From Virgibacillus necropolis (GTDB taxonomy: Bacteria; Bacillota; Bacilli; Bacillales; Amphibacillaceae): 64,000 bases of DNA. The translations under genes and the position numbers were made by a program. Below are positions 53,234 to 63,063 of this stretch, piece after piece. Under the pieces are notes generated by a model. That model was not told the origin of the DNA, ran no database searches, and saw nothing but the letters and a program-made list of their open reading frames with translations. Each line of letters begins with the position of its first letter. The first letter of the stretch is position 1. The stretch spans positions 2,790,001 to 2,854,000 of the forward strand of contig NZ_CP022437.1 in NCBI RefSeq assembly GCF_002224365.1, written 5' to 3'.

Positions 53234-54292
53234 TTATACAACAGCCAATTTTGATGCAATTTTCATTAGTGCATGTTTGTATTTTTTCTTCTTATAAATA
53301 TTCTCTCCTATATTAAAAAGATAGTTTACATCTTTATTTCTAATAGCATTTAAAAACGAATCTGAAAAAAACTTTATTGATCCTCGATTATCTATTGCCT
53401 CTAGGATATAATCATTTGATACGTATTCAAATATTTGTTGTTTTATTTCCAATTCAGTTAGGTTACCAAGAAATAAATCGTATAAGCATCTTTTAAACAT
53501 GTTAAGCAACATAATACTTGGTCCATTGTAATTACTTTGTTTTGTATTTTGATAATGTTCATCTATAACTTTCTTTTGTATTTTAAAACCTTCTATTACA
53601 TCTTTAAATAAATCGGGCATATATCGAGATGTAAAGCCACCTAATCGATAGTAATATAAACTTTCATCTACAACTTTAAGTCTGTCTGCTTTCATTAACA
53701 TTTCCAAATTATAAAACAGATCTTCCCCAAAAAATTTAATTTTATCAATATATTTACCACTGCTCATTAATAACTCTCTTTTGTATAACTTTGCACATAG
53801 TGAAGCTGGAAACGGGTGACCATGGAAGTAGGCTATAGCTAATTCATCTTTTATTTCCTCTTTATTGAAAACCCTATCTTCCTTAAAATAAATACTATTA
53901 TTTTTTTGTTTAATTAACCCATTTCCAAACGTTCTAAGGGTGTTACATACAATAATCTCAAGCGAATCTTTAATAGCACCTTTGTAAAGAATTTCTATCG
54001 TCTTTTTATCTATCCAGTCATCAGAATCAACAAACATGATATAGTCTGAACTTGATGCATCAAGTCCTTTCCTTCTAGTAACTACAGTACCTTCATTCTT
54101 CTTATCAATTATCAAAATTCTATTATCCGTTTTTCGGTATTTCTCACATATTTTTAAACTGTTATCTGTTGAACCATCATTTACTAATATTAACTCAAAA
54201 TCTGTAAAAGTCTGTTTAAGAACAGACTTAATACATTTTTCAAGGTTTTTTCCTGGATTATATATAGGAATTATTACACTTACTTTACTCAT
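53234..54292 (-). CDS. Glycosyltransferase family 2
   Basis: A 352-residue inverting glycosyltransferase, opening VSVIIPIYNPGKNLEKCIKSVL, with the nucleotide-sugar binding FELILVNDGSTDNS and the metal-binding MFVDSDDWID, then the acceptor region HPFPASLCAKLYKRELL. It adds one sugar to a lipid-linked glycan at the cytoplasmic membrane face. Start ATG with a weak RBS. A decayed copy of its 5' end lies directly downstream. Part of the polysaccharide cluster; donor sugar unknown. Confidence 0.9.
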   Translation of the reverse strand: MSKVSVIIPIYNPGKNLEKCIKSVLKQTFTDFELILVNDGSTDNSLKICEKYRKTDNRILIIDKKNEGTVVTRRKGLDASSSDYIMFVDSDDWIDKKTIEILYKGAIKDSLEIIVCNTLRTFGNGLIKQKNNSIYFKEDRVFNKEEIKDELAIAYFHGHPFPASLCAKLYKRELLMSSGKYIDKIKFFGEDLFYNLEMLMKADRLKVVDESLYYYRLGGFTSRYMPDLFKDVIEGFKIQKKVIDEHYQNTKQSNYNGPSIMLLNMFKRCLYDLFLGNLTELEIKQQIFEYVSNDYILEAIDNRGSIKFFSDSFLNAIRNKDVNYLFNIGENIYKKKKYKHALMKIASKLAVV

Positions 54293-54425
54293 CTAAGCCC
54301 ACTCTTTTCTACTATCTAATTTTTTATCCCAAATGACATCAAGCTTAAGAAATCTTATTATTTTGACCTGACTGACGGTTAGTGTTAATACTAAAGGTAT
54401 TTCATGTGGCTGAAGCTTGTGCTCT

Positions 54426-56210
54426 TTACATTACAGACCGTTTCGCGCCATTATTAATTTCTACTAACCTTCCATTACTTATTTTGAATACAATATCACA
54501 GTTTTCTATAGTACTTAACCTATGCGCTATAATAATTAAAGTTTTTTCAGTTTTTAAACTGTCAATTGCCTTCATAATTTCTCTTTCTGTATTAGTATCT
54601 AATGCAGATGTAGCTTCATCCATAAAAAGTATTTCTGGGTTATGGTATAATGCACGTGCAATCCCTATTCGTTGACGTTGGCCTCCAGAAAGTCGAACAC
54701 CTCGTTCTCCAACCGAAGTTTCTAATTGATCTGGAAGTGATTCAACAAACTCTTTCAATTGAGCCTGATCTAACGCTTTCCAAACTTCATCATCCTCAAT
54801 TTGTCCACTGTCTACCCCAAATGCGATATTGCCACGGATGGAGTCATCTGATAGGTATATAGATTGCGGAATATACCCTATTTTTTGTTGCCATAATGAT
54901 TTTTGATCATATAAGTTTTTACCATCTACTAATACGCTACCACTTTCTGGCTGAAACAGACCAAGAATAATATCGACAAGGGTTGTTTTTCCAGCTCCAG
55001 ATTCCCCTATAAAAGCAACGGATTGACCAATAGGTATAGTTAAAGATACATCCTTTATAGAATAGGCATTTTGTTTCGGATAACGAAAAGTAACGAGATT
55101 TAATTTAATTGAATCAAGAAATGTTTTCTCCCCTTTATTAATTAAGGCTGACTTTGCATCATAAGGAGTAGTTAAATATTCCTCTTTATTATTAAACAAA
55201 TCATCATAGACTATAGATAAAGCGGGTTGACTATATCGAATAGTTGTTATCAATGCAACAACTCTTGTTATAGAAGGCATTAATCGAAAAGCGGCCATAG
55301 CAAAAAGCGCCATAGTTGATACTACTTCTGTTGTACTTGTTCCTTGAAAAACAACAATTAGCATCGTGATAAGAACGATCGATACCAGCAACGTTTCAAT
55401 AAATAGCCTTGGCACTTGCTCTAACATCTTCATATACCTGCTATTGTTCGCTTTGATTTGACTTTGACCTGTGTATGCTTTAATAAAGAAGTTTTCTTTT
55501 CCTGAAACTTTAACCTCTTTACTCGCTCCTAAGCCTTGATTCACCCATTTAATCATCGTCCCACTAACTTTTTGTTGTTCTTCACCTAAATAACTGATTT
55601 TTTTACGAAGAATTGTAAAAAACAAAAAAACACTTCCACCTAATAAGATAGAAGCTACTATTGTTGCAACCGGAGCTGTCACTAAAAGCAATACTAAAAT
55701 ACAAATAGTCACAAGAATTTCCGTAAATAACTGAAATCCCGATATGACTATCCCCTGAAACACCTTAGATACTTCTCCATTCACATTACGTAATAGATCT
55801 GCTGTATTTCGTTGTAAATGGAAAGTATATGGTTTTATCAAATATTCTTTAAACAAATCACGTGATAATTTAACTTGCTGATTTAAGATGACTCTAAATT
55901 GCGCATAGTTGAAAAGAAGTAAGTATAGATTTTTTAAAACAAAAGTTGTCAATAGTAGCGCAACAGAGAATATGATAAACGATGTTGTTGATTGGAAATT
56001 AAATAAATCATATATATTTGATAGGATTGCTTCTTCCTGAATGATTGATGGATTTGTTACAATTCCAACAAAGGGAATAATTAACCCTATTCCTACAGTC
56101 TCAAATAAAGCTGCTATTATCATCATAAAGAACAAAATTAATAACTTTTTCTTTTCTCTTTTATTAAAAAGACTTAGTATTTTTTTTACTGTACCCTTCA
56201 ATTTGTTCAC
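54426..56210 (-). CDS. ABC transporter, flippase-like (MsbA/PglK type)
   Basis: A 594-residue half-transporter. Six membrane helices are followed by an ATPase domain with Walker A GESGAGKTTLVDIILGLF, the Q-loop GYIPQSIYLSDD, signature LSGGQRQRIGIARAL and LFMDEATSALDTN. The position inside a glycosyltransferase cluster suggests that it flips a lipid-linked oligosaccharide, as PglK does. It resembles the lasso exporter only in general architecture. 54293-54425 holds no feature. Confidence 0.85.
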   Translation of the reverse strand: MNKLKGTVKKILSLFNKREKKKLLILFFMMIIAALFETVGIGLIIPFVGIVTNPSIIQEEAILSNIYDLFNFQSTTSFIIFSVALLLTTFVLKNLYLLLFNYAQFRVILNQQVKLSRDLFKEYLIKPYTFHLQRNTADLLRNVNGEVSKVFQGIVISGFQLFTEILVTICILVLLLVTAPVATIVASILLGGSVFLFFTILRKKISYLGEEQQKVSGTMIKWVNQGLGASKEVKVSGKENFFIKAYTGQSQIKANNSRYMKMLEQVPRLFIETLLVSIVLITMLIVVFQGTSTTEVVSTMALFAMAAFRLMPSITRVVALITTIRYSQPALSIVYDDLFNNKEEYLTTPYDAKSALINKGEKTFLDSIKLNLVTFRYPKQNAYSIKDVSLTIPIGQSVAFIGESGAGKTTLVDIILGLFQPESGSVLVDGKNLYDQKSLWQQKIGYIPQSIYLSDDSIRGNIAFGVDSGQIEDDEVWKALDQAQLKEFVESLPDQLETSVGERGVRLSGGQRQRIGIARALYHNPEILFMDEATSALDTNTEREIMKAIDSLKTEKTLIIIAHRLSTIENCDIVFKISNGRLVEINNGAKRSVM

Positions 56211-56244
56211 ACCCTTTCAATGTATTATTACCCAACCAAACTAT

Positions 56245-56544
56245 TCACATAAGATTAAACTTATTTTTAGCTAATACAAACTTATTAAAAATGTTTACGT
56301 TCCTCTGAATACAGATCAATTTATGTGCTTTGTAGTACAAATATGGACATCGATAAATTAATATGTCTTTATAGAATTCTTCATCATTCAAAATTGATGA
56401 TATTATTTTATGTTTTTCATTTATTGTAAGAGTACTGTTTACAACATCATTCATATAGGCTAAAGTAACTCCAACATAATAACTTTTAACTTTATTCTTA
56501 TAAATTTCAAGATGGTATTTGTTGCATTTTTCAAAAAGGACCAA
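56245..56544 (-). pseudogene. Glycosyltransferase-like C-terminal remnant joined to a broken pyruvyltransferase
   Basis: About 99 codons from a TTG without RBS. The stretch KSYYVGVTLAYMNDVVNSTL and KHKIISSILNDEEFYKDILI resembles the C-terminal helical tail of GT2 proteins such as that at 53234-54292, not the rest of a pyruvyltransferase. It overlaps the end of the upstream frame by 14 bases at a T5 tract. It appears to be a deletion junction between two former genes; a simple frameshift is the alternative. Confidence 0.55.
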
Positions 56545-56929
56545 AATTAGCCCCTATAATAAAAGATTTCTTTTTTAACCTGTTAAATTCATCAGGTAAT
56601 ACTCTCCTTTTAATCAAAGCCTCTTCCCACCCTATCCCTTCCATAAATATAGATCCTCCTATATTTAAAAGGGCATCATATTTTTTATACTTTAATAATA
56701 ATTTATTTATTTTGTGGAAAGCATCGATTTTGCGTATCCCGAAGAAATTCACGCTCATACTTTTTAGTATACTCACATTTTTGTATTTTTTAAAAATTCC
56801 ATTGTATTTGGTATTTGATGTAAGTAAATACCAATCTACATTAGGATATCTATCAAATAATACTTTCAAAAATAAATCGTCCCCCAAGTTTTGAGAGAAG
56901 TAAGCATTTACTAAAATTTTCTTTTTCAA
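56531..56929 (-). pseudogene. Truncated polysaccharide pyruvyl transferase
   Basis: 132 residues equal to the N-terminal third of polysaccharide pyruvyltransferases: ILVNAYFSQNLGDDLFLKVLF, ALLNIGGSIFMEGIGW and IIGANFGPF, immediately followed by a stop. Full-length relatives have about 350-380 residues and the C-terminal Rossmann domain is missing. It therefore cannot form the complete PEP- and sugar-binding site. The downstream ORF at 56245 does not supply the missing domain. Confidence 0.75.
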
Positions 56930-56960
56930 TTTCTTCCACCTCTGTTTTTATATAATTGAT

Positions 56961-58158
56961 CTAGTAATTCTTTACGATTTCAAAAAGTTTTTCTAGTTCA
57001 ATAGTTGAATTGATTCTTTCCTTATCTAGGTTATTGGTAAAGATGTTACATAACTTTTTATTCTTTATTAGTTTCTTTACACCTTCATACAATTCACTTT
57101 CATCAATATTTACTATAAGTCCCGTTTCCTCGTTTCTTATCTGCTCATTAGCTCCATTAACGTTAGTAGCTACAATAGGTTTTTTTAAGGATCTAGCTTC
57201 TAATGTTGTAATACAATAGCCTTCATATCTAGATGGTTGAACATATATATCACACTGATCCATGTATGGATATGGATTGGGATCTGAACCTAACAAGATA
57301 AATTTATCCTGGAGATTGTATTCGTTTATTAACTTTTCATATTTGCTTCGTGAACTACCTTCACCTAAGCAATACCATTTGACTTTATATCCTTCTTTTA
57401 CAAGCCTGGCTAACACTCTTATAGCTAAATCCTGGCCTTTTTCAGTTGTTAACCTACCAACAGTTAGGATCCTTACCCCTTCAAAATTATCAATAAATCC
57501 TTTTCCTTCTTTTGATTGATCCTGAATTACTTTCGGAGACACCAAATTTAGAAAAACCTCAGATTTCTTTTTTATTGTAGGAACCAATTCAATAAGTTTA
57601 TTTTTCGCTTCATTAGAAACAACAAAGATTTTATCGAATTTTTTATATAGCTTAGTCGCAAAGTTTACGTCGAACCCTATTTTAGTAATATCAAAATGAA
57701 TCCATTGAATTTTCTTTTTTGCTTTTATTTTATGGATAACAAAATAGCTTATGAAGTCCATTGGACCAGCATAAGCTACAGCAATATCATATTCATTTGT
57801 AAAGTTAGGAACATCTTTTAGGATATATTTTAAAAAAATACTTTTATTTTTAGTTACTTTAGATATTAGGTATATTAAGAGGGAAATTAAATCCTCTTAT
57901 TACGTGACCTGTTTTAAATAAGCTTTTGACCACTTCTCTTGGTGGCTTATTTAATGAATCTTGTAATTCGTTATATTCCTTTACATACTCTACATGCACC
58001 TCACTTGGTATTGAAGCTAAAAACCCTCCATATTTCTCTAACATTAATATTGTGATATCATATTCACTCTTTGGAATCTCAGAAATCATATTGAGTAAAG
58101 CCTTTTCTGTTCCGCCTACATTCATATTTATAAGCATGAAAACTATTTTTTTCTTCAT
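56961..58158 (-). pseudogene. Frameshifted GT4 glycosyltransferase
   Basis: Two overlapping pieces make one GT4 protein. Codons from 58158 read MKKKIVFMLINMNVGGTEKALL up to HVIRGFNFPL and a stop at 57859. The adjacent frame continues LISLLIYLISKVTKNKS through DIAVAYAGPMDFISY to the donor-binding domain (LTVGRLTTEKGQDLAI, YVQPSRYEGYCITTLEA) ending at 56961. The frame change lies near 57885-57900. The intact protein would be close to 400 residues, like its paralogues at 58174 and 61885. A sequencing error at this point would give the same picture. Confidence 0.8.
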
Positions 58159-58173
58159 GGTTTTTACTCGCTT

Positions 58174-59364
58174 TCATCCAAGTAATTGATAAAACTTTTC
58201 AACTTCCTCAATGTTACCTTTTTTTTCACCCCTTAGATATTGAATTATAGTCTCTCTTAGTTCTTTATCATTTATTAATTGCATTATTCCATCTGAGACT
58301 GCTTCTGGATTCATATCAACTACAATGCCGTTCTTTCCTTCTACCATCTGAGCGTATACTGCATCAAATCTTGTGGTGACAACTGGTACATTAAGCATTC
58401 GTGCTTCTGCAATCGCTAAACCAAATCCTTCAAACTTTGAGGTCTGTACGTAAATATCTGCATTTTTAATAAACGGATAAGGATTTGATCTAGTACCCAA
58501 TAATATAAAGTGCTGCGTTAAATTGTTTTTATCTATAAATTCCTCTATTTCTTTCTGTTGAGGACCTTTTCCTAATACGTACCATCTGAAATTGATACCA
58601 TTCTCTTTCAGCCTTTCACACGCATTTAAAGCTATATCATAACCTTTTTGATAATCAAGTCTACCTATAGTAAGGATTTTTACACCTGTAAAATTATCAT
58701 CATAACTTTCTCCTATATTAGCCATTTCAACTATCAAATCTGGATTATTTATATCATGAATCACTCCCACCTTTTCTGAACAATCGGGGAAGGTTTCCAA
58801 GAATATTTCCTTTGTTGTATCAGAAACAGCAACTATTTTATTATATTTATCATAAAAATCTTTTTGGAACGTTTTATCTTGTTCTTTCAATTTATAACTA
58901 ACATTTACCCAAGCAAACTTCTTCTTCGCCCTTACCTTGTCAGCTATATAAAAAGTAGGGACACCTTGTGCGTAACTGATAGCAACATCATAGTACTTAG
59001 AATTTTTTTCAATATTTTTAGAAACACTTTGCCAAAAAACCCTGGCTTTCTGTGAGTTACGGTAATTTTCCTTTCGTATTCCTATTGAATATTTCATTCT
59101 TGAATAAAGCATTTTATAATTAGAGTTTTTGAGAGTATAAATAAGAGATTGCTTTATGTTTAACTTTGTGTATTCCGTGTACTTCAATGGCTTTAAAATA
59201 GTTACTTCTTTCGGGACTAAACTTTCAAGAATCGTTTCATGTGCAAAAAGCATTAAATCGACGGAGTACTTTGTGTAGTCCAATAATGACAACAAAGTTA
59301 CTAAACTCTTTTCTGCACCTGCACAATCCAGTGAATCTATAGCAAATAATAGTTTCTTTTTCAT
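58174..59364 (-). CDS. Glycosyltransferase family 4
   Basis: About 396 residues starting MKKKLLFAIDSLDCAGAEKSL, a GT-B fold retaining glycosyltransferase. The acceptor side has the glycine-rich CAGAEKSLVTLL loop; the donor domain has ILTIGRLDYQKGYDIALNAC and the EX7E-type YVQTSKFEGFGLAIAEARML. ATG at 59364 is used because GGAG precedes it, although the frame opens 15 bases earlier. It is a paralogue of the broken gene downstream and of the gene at 61885, indicating duplication within the cluster. Confidence 0.88.
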   Translation of the reverse strand: MKKKLLFAIDSLDCAGAEKSLVTLLSLLDYTKYSVDLMLFAHETILESLVPKEVTILKPLKYTEYTKLNIKQSLIYTLKNSNYKMLYSRMKYSIGIRKENYRNSQKARVFWQSVSKNIEKNSKYYDVAISYAQGVPTFYIADKVRAKKKFAWVNVSYKLKEQDKTFQKDFYDKYNKIVAVSDTTKEIFLETFPDCSEKVGVIHDINNPDLIVEMANIGESYDDNFTGVKILTIGRLDYQKGYDIALNACERLKENGINFRWYVLGKGPQQKEIEEFIDKNNLTQHFILLGTRSNPYPFIKNADIYVQTSKFEGFGLAIAEARMLNVPVVTTRFDAVYAQMVEGKNGIVVDMNPEAVSDGIMQLINDKELRETIIQYLRGEKKGNIEEVEKFYQLLG

Positions 59365-59381
59365 TTTATCAAGCTCCATAA

Positions 59382-60839
59382 TTAGGTTATAGTTCTTCTT
59401 TTAATTAACCTTTTGAGGAATGTTTTATATTTTAGTTTAATAGCTATAATTCTTAACTTAGTTATTTTCATTCTCTTTGTGAAGCTATACCACAACAATT
59501 CCTTATTTTTGTTACCAGGGCAGTCAGATAATAGGCTGTTGATCTTATGAATACCTTTTTTATCTTTAAAGGTGCGTTGCTTTTTCTTTATGTTTTTCAC
59601 AGTCTTTAATGTAGCAAATTTAATACCTTCATAATAAAAATGATTTTCTGGATTAAAAATGATATCATCAACAGATTTTTTAAAAGTTAGCAATTCGTTA
59701 TTATAGCTTCTAAGGCAATCAGAGTCTGAACATTCTTCTAGTAAATTATGTCCATAATGAATAAAATCTAAATTAAGAGACTCACGAATCCCGTATGCTG
59801 CCAGTACGGAATCCGAAATGACACAAAAACATTCATTATCGATAGTTTTATCATTTAAAAGTTGTTTGTACTTATTAGTATTTCTTCTTAACTTTTCAAA
59901 AGAACCTAGTATGGCATTGTTCAAGAAATGTATACTATTTTCGTTTAAAAACATTTGAGTTAGTCTAATCGTATCGTTGTGTGTTTCATTTATATAAAAA
60001 GAATTCACAGGATTGCTATAAAGCCTAGTTAATTCTTCATGTATTCTAGATAGTTTTTCAAAATTCTTTGTTTCAAAAACAAAAACACTAATAGTTCCCA
60101 CTCCATTAGTAAAAGAACTAAGCACATTACTTAGATCTTGATAGTCATTATTGTACAATTGCATCATTAAATTTTTTGGACCTTCTTTTACTATCTTAAT
60201 ATCCTTTTCGTAATAAATAGATCCATGTTTGCTAAGTACTTCCCTAACATCCTGCTTTTTTTCAAGAGATTTCGGAAATAGAAGAACAACATATGTATCT
60301 TTTTTTAACTTACAATATTCATAAGCAATTGCATCTGCCCACTTGGTACGAAGACCTTTTTGCTTAAAAAATTCATGATTATAATTTACACCACTTGCGT
60401 TCAATCTAATGGTCTTTACTTTTTTGTTATAAAGTAGTGCTGCTGTTAGCCGATGGGCACCATCAATTGGGACATTATCTTTATTGATAGGTAATAATGA
60501 TAATGTCCCATCAAAGCCATTTTCTTTTACAGATTTTAAGGTGCGGTTAAATGAATTAACAAAGGATGCAATCCCTTTTTTACCTGAATCATCATCTTCA
60601 TCATACTTATTAAAGACCCAAATATGGTCTTCATAAAGTCTATAACCCCAACTACTATTAAACTTGTTTTCATGGAACTTCCCATAAATATACTTTGCCA
60701 TGATATCGAATCTTCTGTGGTCAATTAATGTAAGTGGCTCAAATTCTAACTCTTTTGCATCATGCTTAATATCTGCTTGATCTAGACGTTTCAAGTTTAA
60801 TTTTCGTAAAGTGTCGGCTTCTTTATCCATATTAATCAT
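59382..60839 (-). CDS. ParB-like / nucleotidyltransferase-like protein of polysaccharide cluster
   Basis: A 485-residue protein I cannot name. Residues 110-150 hold LSLLPINKDNVPIDGAHRLT, with the DGAHR motif (126-130) of the ParB/sulfiredoxin fold, which in SbnI/SerK-type enzymes acts as a small-molecule kinase. Residues 337-363 read CFCVISDSVLAAYGIRESLN then LDFI, similar to the SDxVLxxxGxRxxxDLDF pattern of polysaccharide-cluster nucleotidyltransferase-like proteins. The basic C-terminus (residues 450-485) may bind membrane. It overlaps the GT2 gene by eight bases. Activation of a phosphorylated substituent for the glycan is a guess. Confidence 0.6.
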   Translation of the reverse strand: MINMDKEADTLRKLNLKRLDQADIKHDAKELEFEPLTLIDHRRFDIMAKYIYGKFHENKFNSSWGYRLYEDHIWVFNKYDEDDDSGKKGIASFVNSFNRTLKSVKENGFDGTLSLLPINKDNVPIDGAHRLTAALLYNKKVKTIRLNASGVNYNHEFFKQKGLRTKWADAIAYEYCKLKKDTYVVLLFPKSLEKKQDVREVLSKHGSIYYEKDIKIVKEGPKNLMMQLYNNDYQDLSNVLSSFTNGVGTISVFVFETKNFEKLSRIHEELTRLYSNPVNSFYINETHNDTIRLTQMFLNENSIHFLNNAILGSFEKLRRNTNKYKQLLNDKTIDNECFCVISDSVLAAYGIRESLNLDFIHYGHNLLEECSDSDCLRSYNNELLTFKKSVDDIIFNPENHFYYEGIKFATLKTVKNIKKKQRTFKDKKGIHKINSLLSDCPGNKNKELLWYSFTKRMKITKLRIIAIKLKYKTFLKRLIKRRTIT

Positions 60840-61872
60840 ATTGTTTCACCCGCTCCAAACCAACTGGCTGTGACAGTATCCTAGATTTCCTTAATCCCTT
60901 TCTTAATCCAAGAAAAAAGACATTAAAATAAGGATGTAACATAAATAACTGTAATTGGTTGCTAAGTTGCTTATCACCATTAGCCGCTTCTTTTAAAGCA
61001 ATATAGTTAGTCTGGATATAAGACTGGATTTCCCCCCTATACATACCTCCTTTATCTTGACCCCTGTTTATCAGCAACAAATTATAATGAATCAAACACG
61101 TTTTTAAAATCACCTTATATGATTCATCTATCAGTTCCTCGTAAAACTCTTCAATGAATCTGTGCCTTTCTTTTAACCCTTTAATGATGTCCAAGTTCCG
61201 TGGAATGTAGGTTGCAACGATACTGTCTTCACGTTGGAAATAGTTATACATGGGTTTGTCTAAAAGAACAAAGCGATTCACCTTTTTCATTACCTGGTGT
61301 GCCCACAATACATCCTCAAACAATACTCCTTGTTCGAATTGGATATCCTGGATCATTTCCGTTTTGTACAATTTCCCCCAAGCAAAGTTCTTCACTCGTT
61401 CGTTTATAACTAATTCATACATCAATGTTTTATTATCTAAAAGTGCGAATGATTCATTTTTCTTTTGATGCCTGTTATCGATAAGTAATTTCTGATCATA
61501 GGCATAATAAAAAGCTGATTGAACGATATCAGCTTTATATGTATAACTACTATTCACCATGTTTTCGATCATTTTATTTTCTAACCAATCATCACTATCC
61601 ACAAAAACTGTAAATTCCCCTGTTACATGTTTCATGCCATGATTTCTTGCATCAGATAGCCCACCATTCTTCTTATGAAGAACCTTTACTCGATCATCCA
61701 ACTTTCCATAGTGATCAGCGATAATTCCACAGTTATCTGGTGAACCATCATCAACTAAAATCACTTCTATATTTGGGTATGTTTGATTAAGAATGCTATC
61801 GACGCATCTGTGTATATATTTTTCCACCTTATAGATAGGAACAACAACACTAACTTTTTCTTTTTGCAGCAT
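60832..61872 (-). CDS. Glycosyltransferase family 2
   Basis: A 346-residue GT-A enzyme with VSVVVPIYKVEKYIHRCVDSIL, VEVILVDDGSPDNCG-like donor loop (IEVILVDDGSPDN) and FTVFVDSDDWLENKM, then LFEDVLWAHQVM of the acceptor region. It is expected to extend the lipid-linked repeat unit at the membrane. ATG behind GAGGAG. It overlaps the ParB-like gene and follows the GT4 gene by 12 bases, so the genes are co-transcribed. Confidence 0.9.
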   Translation of the reverse strand: MLQKEKVSVVVPIYKVEKYIHRCVDSILNQTYPNIEVILVDDGSPDNCGIIADHYGKLDDRVKVLHKKNGGLSDARNHGMKHVTGEFTVFVDSDDWLENKMIENMVNSSYTYKADIVQSAFYYAYDQKLLIDNRHQKKNESFALLDNKTLMYELVINERVKNFAWGKLYKTEMIQDIQFEQGVLFEDVLWAHQVMKKVNRFVLLDKPMYNYFQREDSIVATYIPRNLDIIKGLKERHRFIEEFYEELIDESYKVILKTCLIHYNLLLINRGQDKGGMYRGEIQSYIQTNYIALKEAANGDKQLSNQLQLFMLHPYFNVFFLGLRKGLRKSRILSQPVGLERVKQYD

Positions 61873-61884
61873 CTATTGCTCCTC

Positions 61885-63063
61885 CTAAACTAATTGGTAT
61901 AGTTTCTCTAATTCATCACCATTATGATAGTTATTCCTTGTGCAGTTAGTAGCCAGCTTTTCTCTTAACTCAGTGTTCTGATAGAGTTTTTCTATCCCAT
62001 CAGCTATTCCTTCAGCAGACAATTCACAAATATAGCCATCAAATCCATCTTTGACCTGACTTTGCGCAGTTGGATAATTGGTTATCATCACTGGCTTTGC
62101 TAATATTTGAGCTTCTCCTACTGTAACTGCTTTGCCCTCATACCTGGATGGCTGCACGTATATAGCTGCTGCTTTCATATATGGATATGGGTTTTTTTTC
62201 TTCCCTAAAAAGATAAACGAATCTTCTAGATCGTTCTCTTCTACTAATGCTTTAATCATATCCTCGTCTCCACCATACCCAACCACATACCAAGCGATGT
62301 CAACATAGCCCCTATCTTTTAATACTTTTAAAGCCTTAACTGCATTGTCGATTCCCTTTGCATGCGATAACCTAGCTACCGTTATCACTTTAAACCGAGA
62401 ATCATCAAGCATTGGGTTATCCATTTTTTCATTCGATAAGGTTGTCACAAAGTCGGGTGAGGTAATATTCTCAATGACCTTTACCTTTTTTTCTAAGATT
62501 GGATACTTAGAGATAAATGCATTTCTACAATCATCAGATACTGCCACGATATAATTAAATTTATTCCACATTTTTATGTCTATTTCTATTTCCGTCTCTA
62601 CTGTTGAAAAATCAGTGTGTATCCAAGCGATTTTAGTTCTTGCCTTCACCTTTTCTGCAACAAAGTAATGTGGCCATAAGTAACTAATCGCCACATCATA
62701 TGTCTTTTCTAACTTCGGTAAAAAAGGTAATGCGTATTTCCACATGTACTGCATTTGCTTATATCCACTTTCTGATGATCTATCTGTAGTTGCTTTGTAC
62801 TTCGCCAGAATCCTTGCCAACCCCATTACAGGCTTTCCAGATTTCAAAATTTGTCCGATAGACATTCTAAATGTTTTATAAGTCTTAGATTCTTCTAGTA
62901 GATTTGGCTTCTTAGGGAGCAAATCCATAAAATCACCTGTATGACTGTATAACATAAGATCTATCTTATAATTGTTGTAATCAAAGTTATTAAGCAAACT
63001 GATAAGACTTCTTTCAACTCCCCCAACCTCCATATCAAAGGAAGCGATTACTATATTCTTCAT
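61885..63063 (-). CDS. Glycosyltransferase family 4
   Basis: About 392 residues starting MKNIVIASFDMEVGGVERSL behind GGTGGTG. A GT-B fold with VITVARLSHAKGIDNAVKAL and YVQPSRYEGKAVTVGEAQIL as donor-binding site. It shares its N-terminal GGVERSL loop and overall plan with the genes at 58174 and 56961. Its start overlaps the end of the upstream glycosyltransferase by 29 bases. Confidence 0.88.
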   Translation of the reverse strand: MKNIVIASFDMEVGGVERSLISLLNNFDYNNYKIDLMLYSHTGDFMDLLPKKPNLLEESKTYKTFRMSIGQILKSGKPVMGLARILAKYKATTDRSSESGYKQMQYMWKYALPFLPKLEKTYDVAISYLWPHYFVAEKVKARTKIAWIHTDFSTVETEIEIDIKMWNKFNYIVAVSDDCRNAFISKYPILEKKVKVIENITSPDFVTTLSNEKMDNPMLDDSRFKVITVARLSHAKGIDNAVKALKVLKDRGYVDIAWYVVGYGGDEDMIKALVEENDLEDSFIFLGKKKNPYPYMKAAAIYVQPSRYEGKAVTVGEAQILAKPVMITNYPTAQSQVKDGFDGYICELSAEGIADGIEKLYQNTELREKLATNCTRNNYHNGDELEKLYQLV

